Shown: positions 7,017 to 15,991, counted from the stretch's first letter. The stretch is 38,088 nucleotides of DNA from Candidatus Aphodovivens avistercoris (GCA_018710945.1 DVIW01000047.1:1-38088); one strand, 5' to 3'. The notes: a model not told the origin generated them from the sequence alone. Numbers and translations are program-made.

Positions 7017-7116
7017 GGCCTACCCCCTTTGACTTCCTGAGCAGCGCGAAAGCGCCTTTGGCCGCTGCTACCGCATCGCCGCAACGGCCAGCCCAACGCT
7101 TCGCAACGCGCCGACG

Positions 7117-8130
7117 CTACCCCAGCTCGAACTCTTCGCCGCCCAGCGCGATCCGGTCGCCACGGGCCAGGGGCTTGTCCACCTCGCCGGGAATGCGGTA
7201 CCCATTCACCAGCACACCGTTCTTCGATGCGGTATCACGTACCAGGCAACGCGATCCGTCCACGGTGATGAGAGCGTGGTGTCGGCTGAGCTTTCCGTTC
7301 CCCTCAAGCGCAATCGAGCAGTCGGGGGCGCGGCCGATCGTGTAGGTGCCCTGCCCCAGACGCCACCCGGCATTGCGCGCACGGCTGGCCAGCATGAAGC
7401 CCTGCCGACCCGACGGCGCATCCATCTGAGCCCGCCGCTGTTGCTCGCTTACGAAGTCGTAGCCATACTCCTTCGTCGAGCCGACAGGGGCCGAATCCGT
7501 GTTGGGGCCATCCGCTCTTCGCCTGTCAGTATCGCGGAATGAGGACTGTCCACGTTGATCTTCCCGTTGCGGCACAACCCCTCTGGCCTCGAGTATCGCC
7601 CGGTATCCCTGCTCGGAGAACAGCGGAACGCCGTAAGCGAAGGAAAGAACCTCTTGCGCAAGCAGGCGCTCGGCAGCACCGTAAAGCTGCGCATGCTCAC
7701 ACAGGTAAGCAAGCGCGCCGTTTATTCCCACTTTCACCGACACGAATGACTTCACGGGCACATACACGAAACGCAGCTTCCTTAACTGCTCGTTGAAGAA
7801 CAGGCAATCGGGTTCGAACGCCACGCGGGACAGATCGAGCTCTTTCGAGCGGCATTCCTCCGACAAAAGCAGGAAGGAAACCAGCATCGCATGGAAGCAC
7901 TCAGCCGAAAGCGACCGCTTCAGCGTTTCGCTGAGCGTTTCATGGCCGAACGCCTGATAAGTGAAGCAGTACGTTTTCCCTTTCTGCTCATAGGAAAGCG
8001 GGAGGAAAACGCTGCTCAGCCCCGGCGCAAGGCGGTTCGCTTCGGCGTAGTCGAGCTCGTCCCCCTTGTCGCTTTTGACGACGACCAGGCGCTCCGGGGT
8101 ATTTCGCTTCGCCTTTATCTTGAATTTCAT
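7117..8130 (-). CDS. DUF6382-like plus FHA protein
   Basis: 337 residues, soluble. The first ~180 residues form a globular domain that I match to DUF6382-type N-termini (LRFVYVPVKSF block at 119-129), shared with the protein at 26615 (VRFIYLPFDGI). A polar linker leads to a C-terminal FHA domain (about 257-337) with the phosphothreonine-binding residues present: Gly266-Arg267, Ser282-Arg-His-His and Asn304-Gly305. FHA domains dock phosphothreonine peptides, so partners are probably substrates of the kinases encoded at 24007 or 29738. It starts 9 bases after the YukD-like gene, in the T7SS operon, at the position where firmicute systems carry EssB/YukC. An EssB-like role for the N-terminal domain is my speculation. 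Confidence 0.85.
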   Translation of the reverse strand: MKFKIKAKRNTPERLVVVKSDKGDELDYAEANRLAPGLSSVFLPLSYEQKGKTYCFTYQAFGHETLSETLKRSLSAECFHAMLVSFLLLSEECRSKELDLSRVAFEPDCLFFNEQLRKLRFVYVPVKSFVSVKVGINGALAYLCEHAQLYGAAERLLAQEVLSFAYGVPLFSEQGYRAILEARGVVPQREDQRGQSSFRDTDRRRADGPNTDSAPVGSTKEYGYDFVSEQQRRAQMDAPSGRQGFMLASRARNAGWRLGQGTYTIGRAPDCSIALEGNGKLSRHHALITVDGSRCLVRDTASKNGVLVNGYRIPGEVDKPLARGDRIALGGEEFELG

Positions 8131-8139
8131 CCCCAGCCC

Positions 8140-8403
8140 CTACATCAAGACAAACTGGGAGCTGTTGGAGAAACCGGCTTCAGCAGGCGTGGCGTTCGGA
8201 TTCTGCATCTCGCCCGTGGACAGGAGAACCAGAGCCGCATCAGGAGAGGCGCGGTAGAAGTCAGGTTCAGCAATCTGCATGGCGTGAGCCACCATCTCCG
8301 AAATGGTCTGCATGGGAACGTCCCGCGGAACCCAGAAATCGTAATGCCTCCCCGTTGCGGGAAGCAGCACGTCGAAAAGCACTTTCTCGCCGTTCATCCA
8401 CAT
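8140..8403 (-). CDS. YukD/EsaB-like ubiquitin-fold protein of T7SS
   Basis: 87 residues, a small beta-grasp style protein: strand VLFDVLLP, then YDFWVPRDVPMQTISEMVAHAMQ (strand-helix), then ALVLLSTGEMQNPNATPAEAGFSNSSQFVLM, ending in a strand like ubiquitin-fold EsaB/YukD. Those proteins are conserved cytosolic accessory or regulatory parts of firmicute T7SS. The ATG at 8403 overlaps the stop of the LXG gene by one base (TGATG), implying translational coupling; a GTG at 8415 is a possible alternative. Neighbouring WXG100, EssC-like, DUF4176 and LXG genes support the assignment. Sequence identity to characterised EsaB is not obvious by eye, so the call rests on size, pattern and context. Confidence 0.75.
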   Translation of the reverse strand: MWMNGEKVLFDVLLPATGRHYDFWVPRDVPMQTISEMVAHAMQIAEPDFYRASPDAALVLLSTGEMQNPNATPAEAGFSNSSQFVLM

Positions 8404-9911
8404 CACCACGCCCACGCGGGAGCGCTCTGGCTCGCCCGCTTCGTTTGGAGCTCGTCAAGGCTTTCCGATTCCCTCTCAAGCTCGTCAATCTGCTCGTCGT
8501 ACTTCTCGGAATAATGATCGGTCACGACCGTTACGGCCTTTCCGCACGCCCCCACCCAGCCAGCGCCCGTGGCAATAGCATCGCTGGTGAAAGAGCCTGT
8601 GGCAACACCTTTGGAAACACCGCCCGCCGTCGCCTTGAAAGCGGAATCGACATAGTTCTCATAACCCTCGGAAACGAACTCCCCGCCTGCATTGATCCAA
8701 GCTTCCATCTCTTCGTCGCCGGTAGATTCAGCCACGTAATCGATGCCCTTGTCGATCACCTTTCCGCCCAGAAAGCCCGTGAAGCCGGCGGCATCACGCC
8801 TAACCTCTGCATAATTGCCTTTCCCCTGGTGTTCCGCAATGTCGTTGAACTTGTCGCCAGCCTTCGCGAGATCCTTCAGGCTCCCCGCTTCCTCCTTGAA
8901 CGTGTAGCCTGGTCGATCGGCCCCTATGTCACCTTTGCTCATGCTGTACAGCTGGCCCACACGCTCGCCAAGATCCTTGCCCGAAGACATGAGGCCAACA
9001 CCCGATGCAGCCAAAACAAGCGGCGAAGCCGTGCCGGCTGTGGCGACAATCGCCGCCGCGCCCGCCACCACCACAGCCACCGAAGCGATGGTGCCAATAA
9101 CGTTCCAGAACGCTTTTTTCTCGGCCGCCTCGCGCTGTGCGTCCTCAATGCGCAACTGCTCGCGCTGGATGCGCTCGTCGCACGCCTTCAGCACCACCTC
9201 GCGGTTTTCCTCCTGGTCATCCGCGCAGTTCTCGTAGGCAACCTGCAGCCCCGACATGTCCACGACAGAGTAGATGGCACCCGATTCATAGCCCGAAAGA
9301 GACACCGCACCGGACGCGCATGCAGCGATGGCGTCCTCCACCTTGCTGGCCAACTCTTGGAAGTCGCTTTCCTTGTTTGCGAAGAGGGCGTACCCCGCAT
9401 CCTCCAAGGCACGCACACCCTCGCGTACCTTGGCGGTTTTGTCTATCTGCTCATTCGCATAGCTCCGAATGCCGTCTGAGCTCGGCATGGAGAAGCTCAC
9501 GCCCGACGGCATCAGGTTCATCGCTTCCCGAAGATAGCTCTCGGCATCTGCCAGCTCGGTGGCAAGCATGTCGGCGAAAGCGCGCTCGGCGTCCTTCATC
9601 CCGTCTTCCGGAAGCTTCGCCGTCCTCATCTCGCTCACCGGCTGCTCAGAGAAGCCAGAACCGTACTCCTTTTCAAAATCGGTAAGCAGCTGCTGGGCAA
9701 GCATCCACAGCATACCGATAAGCATCGAATGAACCTCTTGGAAATAGGCCTTGATGGAAACGGCGGCATCCCCCTGGAAGGAACCGAGCGCAGCAAGGTC
9801 ATCGATGCTGCTCTGCAGGTTCTGAAAAGCCTCGATAAGCGATGCCTGGTAATTGTCGTAGGCCGTGCCGAGCGCATCAACCTCATCCATTATCACGTAG
9901 TAATCGGCCAT
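8403..9911 (-). CDS. LXG-domain protein, T7SS client
   Basis: 502 residues. The N-terminal ~200 residues fit the LXG domain (MADYYVIMDEVDALGTAYDNYQ..., then LGSFQGDAAVSIKAYFQEVHSMLIGML at 42-68), the targeting domain of T7SS polymorphic toxins. A helical region, a Gly/Ala-rich hydrophobic segment (269-308, possibly membrane inserting) and a C-terminal ~190 residues follow that match no toxin fold I recognise; the tail is a short charged coiled coil. The ATG at 9911 is preceded by AAGGAG; the longer frame upstream overlaps the preceding gene and is rejected. The order DUF5082-like, DUF5344-like, LXG mirrors Bacillus ywqH-ywqI-ywqJ. No immunity gene follows; the next gene is YukD-like. It may be a pore-former or a structural substrate rather than a nuclease-type toxin. 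Confidence 0.85.
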   Translation of the reverse strand: MADYYVIMDEVDALGTAYDNYQASLIEAFQNLQSSIDDLAALGSFQGDAAVSIKAYFQEVHSMLIGMLWMLAQQLLTDFEKEYGSGFSEQPVSEMRTAKLPEDGMKDAERAFADMLATELADAESYLREAMNLMPSGVSFSMPSSDGIRSYANEQIDKTAKVREGVRALEDAGYALFANKESDFQELASKVEDAIAACASGAVSLSGYESGAIYSVVDMSGLQVAYENCADDQEENREVVLKACDERIQREQLRIEDAQREAAEKKAFWNVIGTIASVAVVVAGAAAIVATAGTASPLVLAASGVGLMSSGKDLGERVGQLYSMSKGDIGADRPGYTFKEEAGSLKDLAKAGDKFNDIAEHQGKGNYAEVRRDAAGFTGFLGGKVIDKGIDYVAESTGDEEMEAWINAGGEFVSEGYENYVDSAFKATAGGVSKGVATGSFTSDAIATGAGWVGACGKAVTVVTDHYSEKYDEQIDELERESESLDELQTKRASQSAPAWAW

Positions 9912-9960
9912 ACCTTGTCTCCTTGCAGACGAAGGACATTCGCGCAGAGCGCGGAACGCC

Positions 9961-10266
9961 CTAAGCGTCGACCCCCAGCTTCTTGCTGAGGCTCTTGCGG
10001 TATTTCGCCGCCTCTTTCTCATCTGTCGCCTCGAACGACTGGGCAGCCTCGAACAGCGCCAAAGAATCGTTTTCCAGAAGCGAACGATATTTCTTCACCA
10101 GCTTCTTCATTTCCTTTGCGCGCTTTTCAAACTCATCCAGCGCCTGCGATGCGGAGCTCCGCCCGTCAAGCGACAGCTTCACGTCGCCCAAAGAGGCGCG
10201 ATCCTTCTCTATGTTTGCATGCGCCGTTTTGAACGACGCAAAGTCAATCCGTACCTCCGTTGCCAT
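9961..10266 (-). CDS. YwqI/DUF5344-like small helical LXG partner
   Basis: 101 residues, all-helical and lysine/glutamate rich, with a hairpin-like pattern (FEKRAKEMKKLVKKYRSLLENDSLALFEAAQSFEATDEKEAAKY). It has the size and composition of WXG100-like targeting partners (DUF5344 type) that bind the LXG domain of the adjacent toxin for export. It begins at an ATG at 10266 preceded by GGTGAG, and ends 49 bases before the LXG gene. The position between a YwqH-like gene and the LXG gene is the main support; no WXG motif is present. Base composition here is visibly less GC-rich than in the flanking genes. Confidence 0.75.
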   Translation of the reverse strand: MATEVRIDFASFKTAHANIEKDRASLGDVKLSLDGRSSASQALDEFEKRAKEMKKLVKKYRSLLENDSLALFEAAQSFEATDEKEAAKYRKSLSKKLGVDA

Positions 10267-10298
10267 AGGTCATCTCACCGCCCTTTCCACAGCCCGCA

Positions 10299-10715
10299 TC
10301 ATTTCCCGGAAAGAAGATCTTTCAAGCCGTCGTAAAGATTTCCCAGCGTCGACTCGCAGCCGTTGAGAAATTCAACGATGTGGTTTTTCTCAAACCAAAG
10401 CCGGGTAATCTCGGATGAAACCTCGTCTTTCAGCCCCTCGATCGCCTCGATGTAGTTCTCGACATCGCGCACCGCCAGCGCATTGCGCGCGGCGTCGAAG
10501 CGGTCAAAGCGCTTGCCCGCCCATCGGTCATTCGGCTCGTAGCGGTCAAACGCCCGCTTCAGATCCTCTGCACGATCCTTTGCAAGCTTGATTTTTTCTT
10601 TTGCTTGCTCAAGCGCGTCTATCTTCTCTTGGATGCGAGCGTTGTTCCGGCTGGCGTCCTCGTACTCCTGCTCCAAGCCCCTTATGAGGCCCCGCAGCTC
10701 GGATTCTGTTGCCAT
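10299..10715 (-). CDS. YwqH/DUF5082-like coiled-coil LXG partner
   Basis: 138 residues, mostly coiled coil (LRGLIRGLEQEYEDASRNNARIQEKIDALEQAKEKIKLAKDRAEDLKRAFDRYEP), followed by a second helical half ending STLGNLYDGLKDLLSGK. This resembles DUF5082/YwqH proteins, which accompany LXG toxins as small export partners. The start at 10715 is chosen because AGGTGAG lies about seven bases upstream; in-frame ATG (10721) and GTG (10733) codons exist but the latter overlaps the DUF4176 stop. It follows the DUF4176 gene by 11 bases and is transcribed with it. No membrane segment or catalytic motif is seen. Confidence 0.75.
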   Translation of the reverse strand: MATESELRGLIRGLEQEYEDASRNNARIQEKIDALEQAKEKIKLAKDRAEDLKRAFDRYEPNDRWAGKRFDRFDAARNALAVRDVENYIEAIEGLKDEVSSEITRLWFEKNHIVEFLNGCESTLGNLYDGLKDLLSGK

Positions 10716-10726
10716 GAGCATCTCAC

Positions 10727-11044
10727 CTACCACGCATCAGCGGAGCTTGCCTCTCCGCGGGGAACGTTCGTCTTGGGCAAGACCTCTGCGAGCGTTGCGA
10801 GAACCTTCTCGTCGTTTTCGTCGGAAAAGCCCTTGAACAGCACTTCGCTGATGCAGTCATGGTTGCTGTACACCACGGCATCCCCCATCAGCCCCTCCGG
10901 ATACAGGCACATGCCGTAGTCGTAATAGCGCTTGCCCTCGTCTGTTTCGACAACAAGACCCCGTGCGATGACCAGGAGGGTCTTGGGGCTTCCCTTCAAG
11001 GTCACGACCGATCCCAGGGGAAGGAAATCGGGACACTCTATCAT
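10727..11044 (-). CDS. DUF4176 protein, T7SS-associated
   Basis: 105 residues. It begins MIECPDFLPLGSVVTLKGSPKTLLVIARG and continues YYDYGMCLYPEGLMGDAVVYSNHDCISEVLFKGFSDEND. The LPLGSVVxLKG...LLVIARG core, the YPEG turn and the FNHxDI-like strand (SNHDCISEV) are characteristic of DUF4176, a small beta-rich domain found in firmicute and actinobacterial T7SS operons. Its function is unknown; a role in handling LXG clients is often assumed from context. The ATG overlaps the stop of the EssC-like gene (ATGA), so translation is coupled to the ATPase. It is soluble, with no signal peptide. Confidence 0.85.
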   Translation of the reverse strand: MIECPDFLPLGSVVTLKGSPKTLLVIARGLVVETDEGKRYYDYGMCLYPEGLMGDAVVYSNHDCISEVLFKGFSDENDEKVLATLAEVLPKTNVPRGEASSADAW

Positions 11045-14000
11045 CGTTCGTCCTCCTTGTCTTCATTCGCTTCCAGCTCCACCAAACGCACCAGCCGCGC
11101 ATCACCAGCATCCACGGCAAATCCGCGTGAGCCCTTCATCTGGGAATCGGGCGTGAGCCGCTTGTTGCCGTTGTAGGAGATCCCTATGCTCGACTGGGAA
11201 TCGGCTCCCGGTCCTATCCACAGGCCTTCCTTCAAGCCCACTTGAAGCTTGAACCACTCTTCCCCGCTGTAGGTAGCGCTGCTCACCGTATCGGCGAGCA
11301 GGAACTTGATAGCGACCTGGGCCGGCAGATCCCGCAGGAAGCTTCGCAGATCGCTGGCGTAGGCCGGCGCCAAACGCGTCGTGAAGCCCGCTATGCCCGT
11401 GACGACGACCAGCAAGGTCTTCCCCTTTTCGGGAATGTCGAAGTTCACCAGATTCGCCACGTAACCCATCGCGAGATCGTCCTTGCGCGTGGCGAACGTG
11501 CAGCCTTCGGGGCGCTCGTCTCCCAACAGCCCGTCGAAATCCAAAACGGCGCATTCCCAGCCCGGGCGCCTGCTTGCCATTTGCGCAATAGCGCGAATGA
11601 CGGGTGCGCCTGTCTTGCGCTTCTGGAACACGCAGCGACGGATCGGCGCCTCTTCGAAGTCGAAGGCAGCCACCTCCAACGTGTCCTCGTAAATGCCATA
11701 GGGCAGCTCGAGCAAAGGAACTGCACGGGAAAGCAGATCATCGGCGACGACGTGCTGCGGCACGGTGGGAATGGGCGGCGCCCAAGCCTTCTTCTGGCCC
11801 GCAAGCGTCTCCTGCAAGGAGGCGCAGAATCGGGCGATGTCTCCGAACTCATCCGGCCCGATGCTCGCATGAGCGCCTTGGAACTCAAGCAGCCTTCCGT
11901 CGTGCCGCACCAATCCGCGCGCATGCCCATGCGGCACGGGGACGCCCCTCATCGAACCGAACACCAGCCCGTAATCGCCAGCGTCCGCCATGTTCACCGC
12001 AAGCACCTGACGGAAGTTCATTCTCATGCCCAAGCGAACCGACGAGGTGCTGGCACCCGTCATCACCAGATGCACGCCGCCCCTGCCCGTATCGCGCGTC
12101 AGCTTTGCCAGGCGTTCCTCCAGGCGCGGGTACAGCTCCACGAACGATGCTGTATCGTTCAGGACGAACAGCAAAGCCGGCGTGTCATCATGGCTTTCCG
12201 CATAGCGAAGCAGCGATCCACCATGCGCTGCCAGCTTCCTGCGGCGCGCGGCTATCTCAGCCTCCGCAAAGTCGAAGAAGCGCATGACTTTCTCATCTTC
12301 GCCTGCACAGATCACATCGCCCACCTGGGGCGCAGCGGCAAAAGCACGCAGCGATTCGCTGCCGAAGTCCAGGATGTAGACCCGCAGCGAAGCGGCATCG
12401 TGCACCCGCAAAAGCGAGAACACCATTGTGCCGAGCAGCGTTTCGACGCCCGACTCGCCCAAGCCGTAGAACAGCGCGTTGCCCTCGACCGTAAACGGCA
12501 GACGCAACGGCAGCTGCCGCTGATGCTCGGGATCGTCTATCTCGCCGACAAGCGGGTTCAGAACCAAACGGTTTCTCGGCTCGGAAGCCAGCCAACCAGC
12601 GTACTTGCGCTCGAGCCCCTCCACCGTGATAGCGGCGGGAATCGGTTCGAGCCACAGCTGGCGCGCATGCAAACCCAGCGCATCGGCCGTTTTCCCGATT
12701 CGCTGGAGCAGCACAACCGATTCCGGTCGGCCATCACCGGCAAACCCTTCCTTGCGGGGCTTGATGGAAACGAGAGAACGGCCCGTGTCGGAAATGAGCG
12801 TTACCGCGTCATCGCGTTCGGGCTCAAACTGCTCGCGCTCGACATAGCGCGCACCTGCATAGGCGGCCTGCCCCAAGGCAAAATACTCGTTGTAGCCCAC
12901 CAGCAGGTAGAACCGTCCCGCCTGCGACAGTTCGGCCGCGTCAGGGCACTTGATCATCTCGGTGGAATCAGCACCGTCGGCCACTTTCAAGCACACCTTG
13001 AAGCGAGCGTTCGACCAGATCTGGTCGTTCACCACACCGCTGGGCTTCTGCGTTGCCAGGATAAGGTGCACGCCCAACGAGCGGCCGATGCGCGCAGCGG
13101 AGATGAGCTCGTCCATGAACTCCGGCTCCTGCTGCTTCAGCTCGGCGAACTCGTCAGCCACGATGAACAGGTGCGGACACGGCTCGTCCATCTTGCCCTG
13201 GCGGAACAGATCCAGGTAGCCGTAGATGTCCACACTGTCGCCACCCACCACGTCGCGCGCCCGGTTGAACAGGGCCTGACGGCGCTTGAGCTCGCTGTTG
13301 ATGGACACCAGGCTGCGCGTGATGGCGGCGCCGTCCAGGTTCGTGATGACGCCGGCCAGATGCGGCAAGCGCACATGCTCGTTGTCGAACGCCTTCGCCA
13401 AGCCGCCGCCCTTGTAGTCGATAAGCACGAAGGCAACCTCGTTGGGCGAGTAAGTCATCGCCATCGACAGGATGTAGGTGATGATGAACTCCGACTTGCC
13501 CGATCCCGTGGTGCCTGCGATCAGCCCATGCGGTCCATGGAACTTCTCATGCAAATTCAGCGCGAACGGCTCGCCAAGCTCGTCTACGCCCACGTAGCAG
13601 GAAAGCGTGTTGGAAGCGTTGCCGACACGCCAGCGCTCCGCAATGTTGAGATGGTCTGCGTTGGCGATGCCGAACATCTCGAAGAATCCCAGGCGTTCGG
13701 GCATCTTGCGGGCGACAGCGGCAAGATCGAGCCTGACCCTGCTCAACGCACGCGAGAACTGCTGCGCCACCTCGACGGATACGGCGATGTCGGGCGCGAA
13801 CAGGCGCCGGCGCCCCGAGGGGTCGTCGCGCTCCAGCAGATAGCCGGAAGCGCCATCCAATCCGACCACACTGCGGCATTCTTTCGGAAGGTCTTTCATC
13901 TCGCGTGCGAGGGAGATGAGCGACACGCCCCAATTCGCCCGCTCGCGCACGATAGCTCGCACGATGTCGGCACGGTCGGCAAGCGTCTCGGAAGCGCAAA

Positions 14001-15630
14001 GCACCACGTAGTACGGATGCGCGTCACGCGCTTCGAAGCGCTCGATACTGCGGCGGCTTTCCAGCACGCGCTCCATGAACAGCCCGAGCTCTGCCGCCTC
14101 TTCGGCGCCACAGGCGAAATAGCGCGACTCAGAAGTGTCGGAAAAGCAGTGCGGCAGATGGAGCGCGAACGACCACTCGTCACGATCTTCCTCATCGCAC
14201 AGAACGACAATCTTCACATCCTCGTAGCTGCATAACGCTGCCACCTGCACGATCATGCCACGCGCGAAATCAAACGTCGCCGCTTTCGGCCCCACGACGC
14301 CCATCACGTGTTTTGAAACGATGGGGAAAGCCAGCGGCACGCCGCGGATGAGCCGCGGCTCGTTCGCCAAAGCGTCAACCGCCTCGCGCAGATCGTCGTC
14401 ATCCATCGAGAAATGCTGATCGGGGAAACGAAGGTCCGCGACGAACGGCTCTTCACCCACGCCAAGGCGCACGTCAAGGTAGTCGGCATGCAGCGCCGTG
14501 CGGTTCATGAGGTTCGGCGAGCAGACGAGAGCACGCTGCAAGCATTCCTGAACCGAAACGCGATTCTCAGTGAGGATGTCTTTCTGCAGCATCGCTTCGG
14601 CCGCAAGCTCTGAACGCACCTTGTTGATGTACTGGGAATACGCCGCGCGGCGGCGCGCTTCCTTTTTCGCCCGGTTCTTGTTTTGGGTGCGCGCGTTGAG
14701 CACGGGCCACAGCACGCTGCCCGCCAGCATCGCTACCGCCATGGTAACCATGGGAACGGCGCGCAACATGGAAGAACCCTGCTCCGACATCATGCTCACA
14801 AACACGGCAGCCGACATCACCGAAGCGAACGCCATGATGAGCGAAGGACCGATGCGCATTGCCAACGAGGTTTCATCCTCGCGTTCAGGCTGCGGGGGCG
14901 CATCCACGACGAAGCTCTTCTTCTCAACCGCGCGCGCAAATCTAAGTGCCGGATAAAACAGCGCTTCCTCCGCAGGATGGGCAGCACCGCGCTTCTCGGG
15001 AACTATCGCCCGATAGCGCACAAGCTGCTGATCCGCCATGCGAAGAGAGCCCTCAGGATTGTTGCACGAAAAGAAGCCCGCACCGAGTGTGATGCGCAAA
15101 CCGAACACGTCGACCGCATCGCCGAACGCGGCAGGGTGAGCCTTGCCTGGTTCGATCCTTCGCCCATTCAGAAACATACCGTTCGACGAACCAAGGTCGA
15201 GGATCAGCCACGACCCGTTGCGATACGACAGCTTCGCGTGGTGCCCCGAGACGAACGAGCAGGGATACACTATGTCGTTGTCATCCGAGCGACCGATAGA
15301 AATATCCCGCTCGCCCGAGAATCCCCAAATGGAGTTCGTCACAGATTGCGGGGTGTCGGGATGGAACACCAGGCACCACGATCCGCCCTCGCGGTCGTCA
15401 AGATTGACGACCGCGAGCTTGGACGGATCTATCTCGACGGAAGAATGCATGCTGCCGCCCGAGCCGCGCACGCGCAGCCCTTCACACGGCTCAACGTACC
15501 ACCAGCCATCCCTTCCAACGGCGTGGGCGAGCTTGCGCCCCGCTACGTCAACAAGCCAACGAGCACCCTCCACCTCGGAGGGCAAGGCGGCAGTGAGCAG
15601 GCGATCCTTCGACTGGACGGCAACGAGCAT
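11041..15630 (-). CDS. essC: EssC/YukBA-type FtsK/SpoIIIE ATPase of T7SS, with FHA domain
   Basis: 1529 residues, the motor of type VII secretion at the inner membrane. Order: N-terminal region (1-100, possibly a decayed FHA), FHA domain (about 108-185; Gly113-Arg114, Ser128-Gly-His-His, Asn150-Gly151), two membrane helices (about 263-281 and 291-311), then tandem FtsK-like ATPase domains. The first has an intact Walker A GTTGSGKS (Lys712) and Walker B FIVADEF (Asp826-Glu827). The second has GLGESGVET (about 1055) and the third FQKRKTGAP (about 1335), both without the P-loop lysine/serine, so they are probably catalytically dead or peptide-binding. The gene starts 3 bases after the WXG100 gene and overlaps the DUF4176 gene. 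The FHA residues suggest phosphothreonine-controlled assembly. Confidence 0.95.
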   Translation of the reverse strand: MLVAVQSKDRLLTAALPSEVEGARWLVDVAGRKLAHAVGRDGWWYVEPCEGLRVRGSGGSMHSSVEIDPSKLAVVNLDDREGGSWCLVFHPDTPQSVTNSIWGFSGERDISIGRSDDNDIVYPCSFVSGHHAKLSYRNGSWLILDLGSSNGMFLNGRRIEPGKAHPAAFGDAVDVFGLRITLGAGFFSCNNPEGSLRMADQQLVRYRAIVPEKRGAAHPAEEALFYPALRFARAVEKKSFVVDAPPQPEREDETSLAMRIGPSLIMAFASVMSAAVFVSMMSEQGSSMLRAVPMVTMAVAMLAGSVLWPVLNARTQNKNRAKKEARRRAAYSQYINKVRSELAAEAMLQKDILTENRVSVQECLQRALVCSPNLMNRTALHADYLDVRLGVGEEPFVADLRFPDQHFSMDDDDLREAVDALANEPRLIRGVPLAFPIVSKHVMGVVGPKAATFDFARGMIVQVAALCSYEDVKIVVLCDEEDRDEWSFALHLPHCFSDTSESRYFACGAEEAAELGLFMERVLESRRSIERFEARDAHPYYVVLCASETLADRADIVRAIVRERANWGVSLISLAREMKDLPKECRSVVGLDGASGYLLERDDPSGRRRLFAPDIAVSVEVAQQFSRALSRVRLDLAAVARKMPERLGFFEMFGIANADHLNIAERWRVGNASNTLSCYVGVDELGEPFALNLHEKFHGPHGLIAGTTGSGKSEFIITYILSMAMTYSPNEVAFVLIDYKGGGLAKAFDNEHVRLPHLAGVITNLDGAAITRSLVSINSELKRRQALFNRARDVVGGDSVDIYGYLDLFRQGKMDEPCPHLFIVADEFAELKQQEPEFMDELISAARIGRSLGVHLILATQKPSGVVNDQIWSNARFKVCLKVADGADSTEMIKCPDAAELSQAGRFYLLVGYNEYFALGQAAYAGARYVEREQFEPERDDAVTLISDTGRSLVSIKPRKEGFAGDGRPESVVLLQRIGKTADALGLHARQLWLEPIPAAITVEGLERKYAGWLASEPRNRLVLNPLVGEIDDPEHQRQLPLRLPFTVEGNALFYGLGESGVETLLGTMVFSLLRVHDAASLRVYILDFGSESLRAFAAAPQVGDVICAGEDEKVMRFFDFAEAEIAARRRKLAAHGGSLLRYAESHDDTPALLFVLNDTASFVELYPRLEERLAKLTRDTGRGGVHLVMTGASTSSVRLGMRMNFRQVLAVNMADAGDYGLVFGSMRGVPVPHGHARGLVRHDGRLLEFQGAHASIGPDEFGDIARFCASLQETLAGQKKAWAPPIPTVPQHVVADDLLSRAVPLLELPYGIYEDTLEVAAFDFEEAPIRRCVFQKRKTGAPVIRAIAQMASRRPGWECAVLDFDGLLGDERPEGCTFATRKDDLAMGYVANLVNFDIPEKGKTLLVVVTGIAGFTTRLAPAYASDLRSFLRDLPAQVAIKFLLADTVSSATYSGEEWFKLQVGLKEGLWIGPGADSQSSIGISYNGNKRLTPDSQMKGSRGFAVDAGDARLVRLVELEANEDKEDER

Positions 15631-15633
15631 GGT

Positions 15634-15930
15634 TTAGCCCCTTCTGAAGCCAGCGGCAATGGACTCGTCGGTTTCCTGGTTCCTGTTCGCGCTCTGATCA
15701 AGCGCCTGCGCAATGTCCTCTACGAGCTGCTGCATGCTCTGGAAGCTGGGTTTCAACTCGGCATAGCGCTCGGCGAACGCCTTGCTGGCTTCGCCCTCCC
15801 ACTCGCTCTGCAGAGCAGCGAGCAGGTTGTCCATGTTCGAGATCACCTGGGAGATCGTTTGAGCCTCGTTGCGGTACTGACCCGCACGGGCGCGCATGTC
15901 CTCCGGCGAAATGCGAATCTGTCCTGACAT
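15634..15930 (-). CDS. WXG100 family protein (EsxA-like)
   Basis: 98 residues, the canonical WXG100 size. Two helices flank the W44-E-G46 turn in SEWEGEASKAFAERYAELKPSF. Such proteins are secreted as dimers by T7SS and also act as structural or allosteric parts of the machine. The ATG at 15930 is preceded by AAAGGAAG at good spacing; the longer frame adds only five residues with a poorer site. It is followed after 3 bases by the EssC-like ATPase. A second esx gene is not visible, so it probably works as a homodimer. The C-terminal end DESIAAGFRRG has no clear YxxxD/E export signal. Confidence 0.93.
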   Translation of the reverse strand: MSGQIRISPEDMRARAGQYRNEAQTISQVISNMDNLLAALQSEWEGEASKAFAERYAELKPSFQSMQQLVEDIAQALDQSANRNQETDESIAAGFRRG

Positions 15931-15957
15931 GGTTCTTCCTTTCACTCGGTATCGGAA

Positions 15958-15973
15958 ACGCCCCTCCTTGGGC
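15958..15973 (-). terminator. Weak hairpin between the 15992 gene and the WXG100 gene
   Basis: CGCCC and GGGCG arms around a 6-base loop, followed on the minus strand by only a short T-run (GTTTCC). It may partly terminate transcription from upstream so that the secretion core can be expressed separately. Confidence 0.3.
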
Positions 15974-15991
15974 GCTGTTCCTTTTCCTGCG

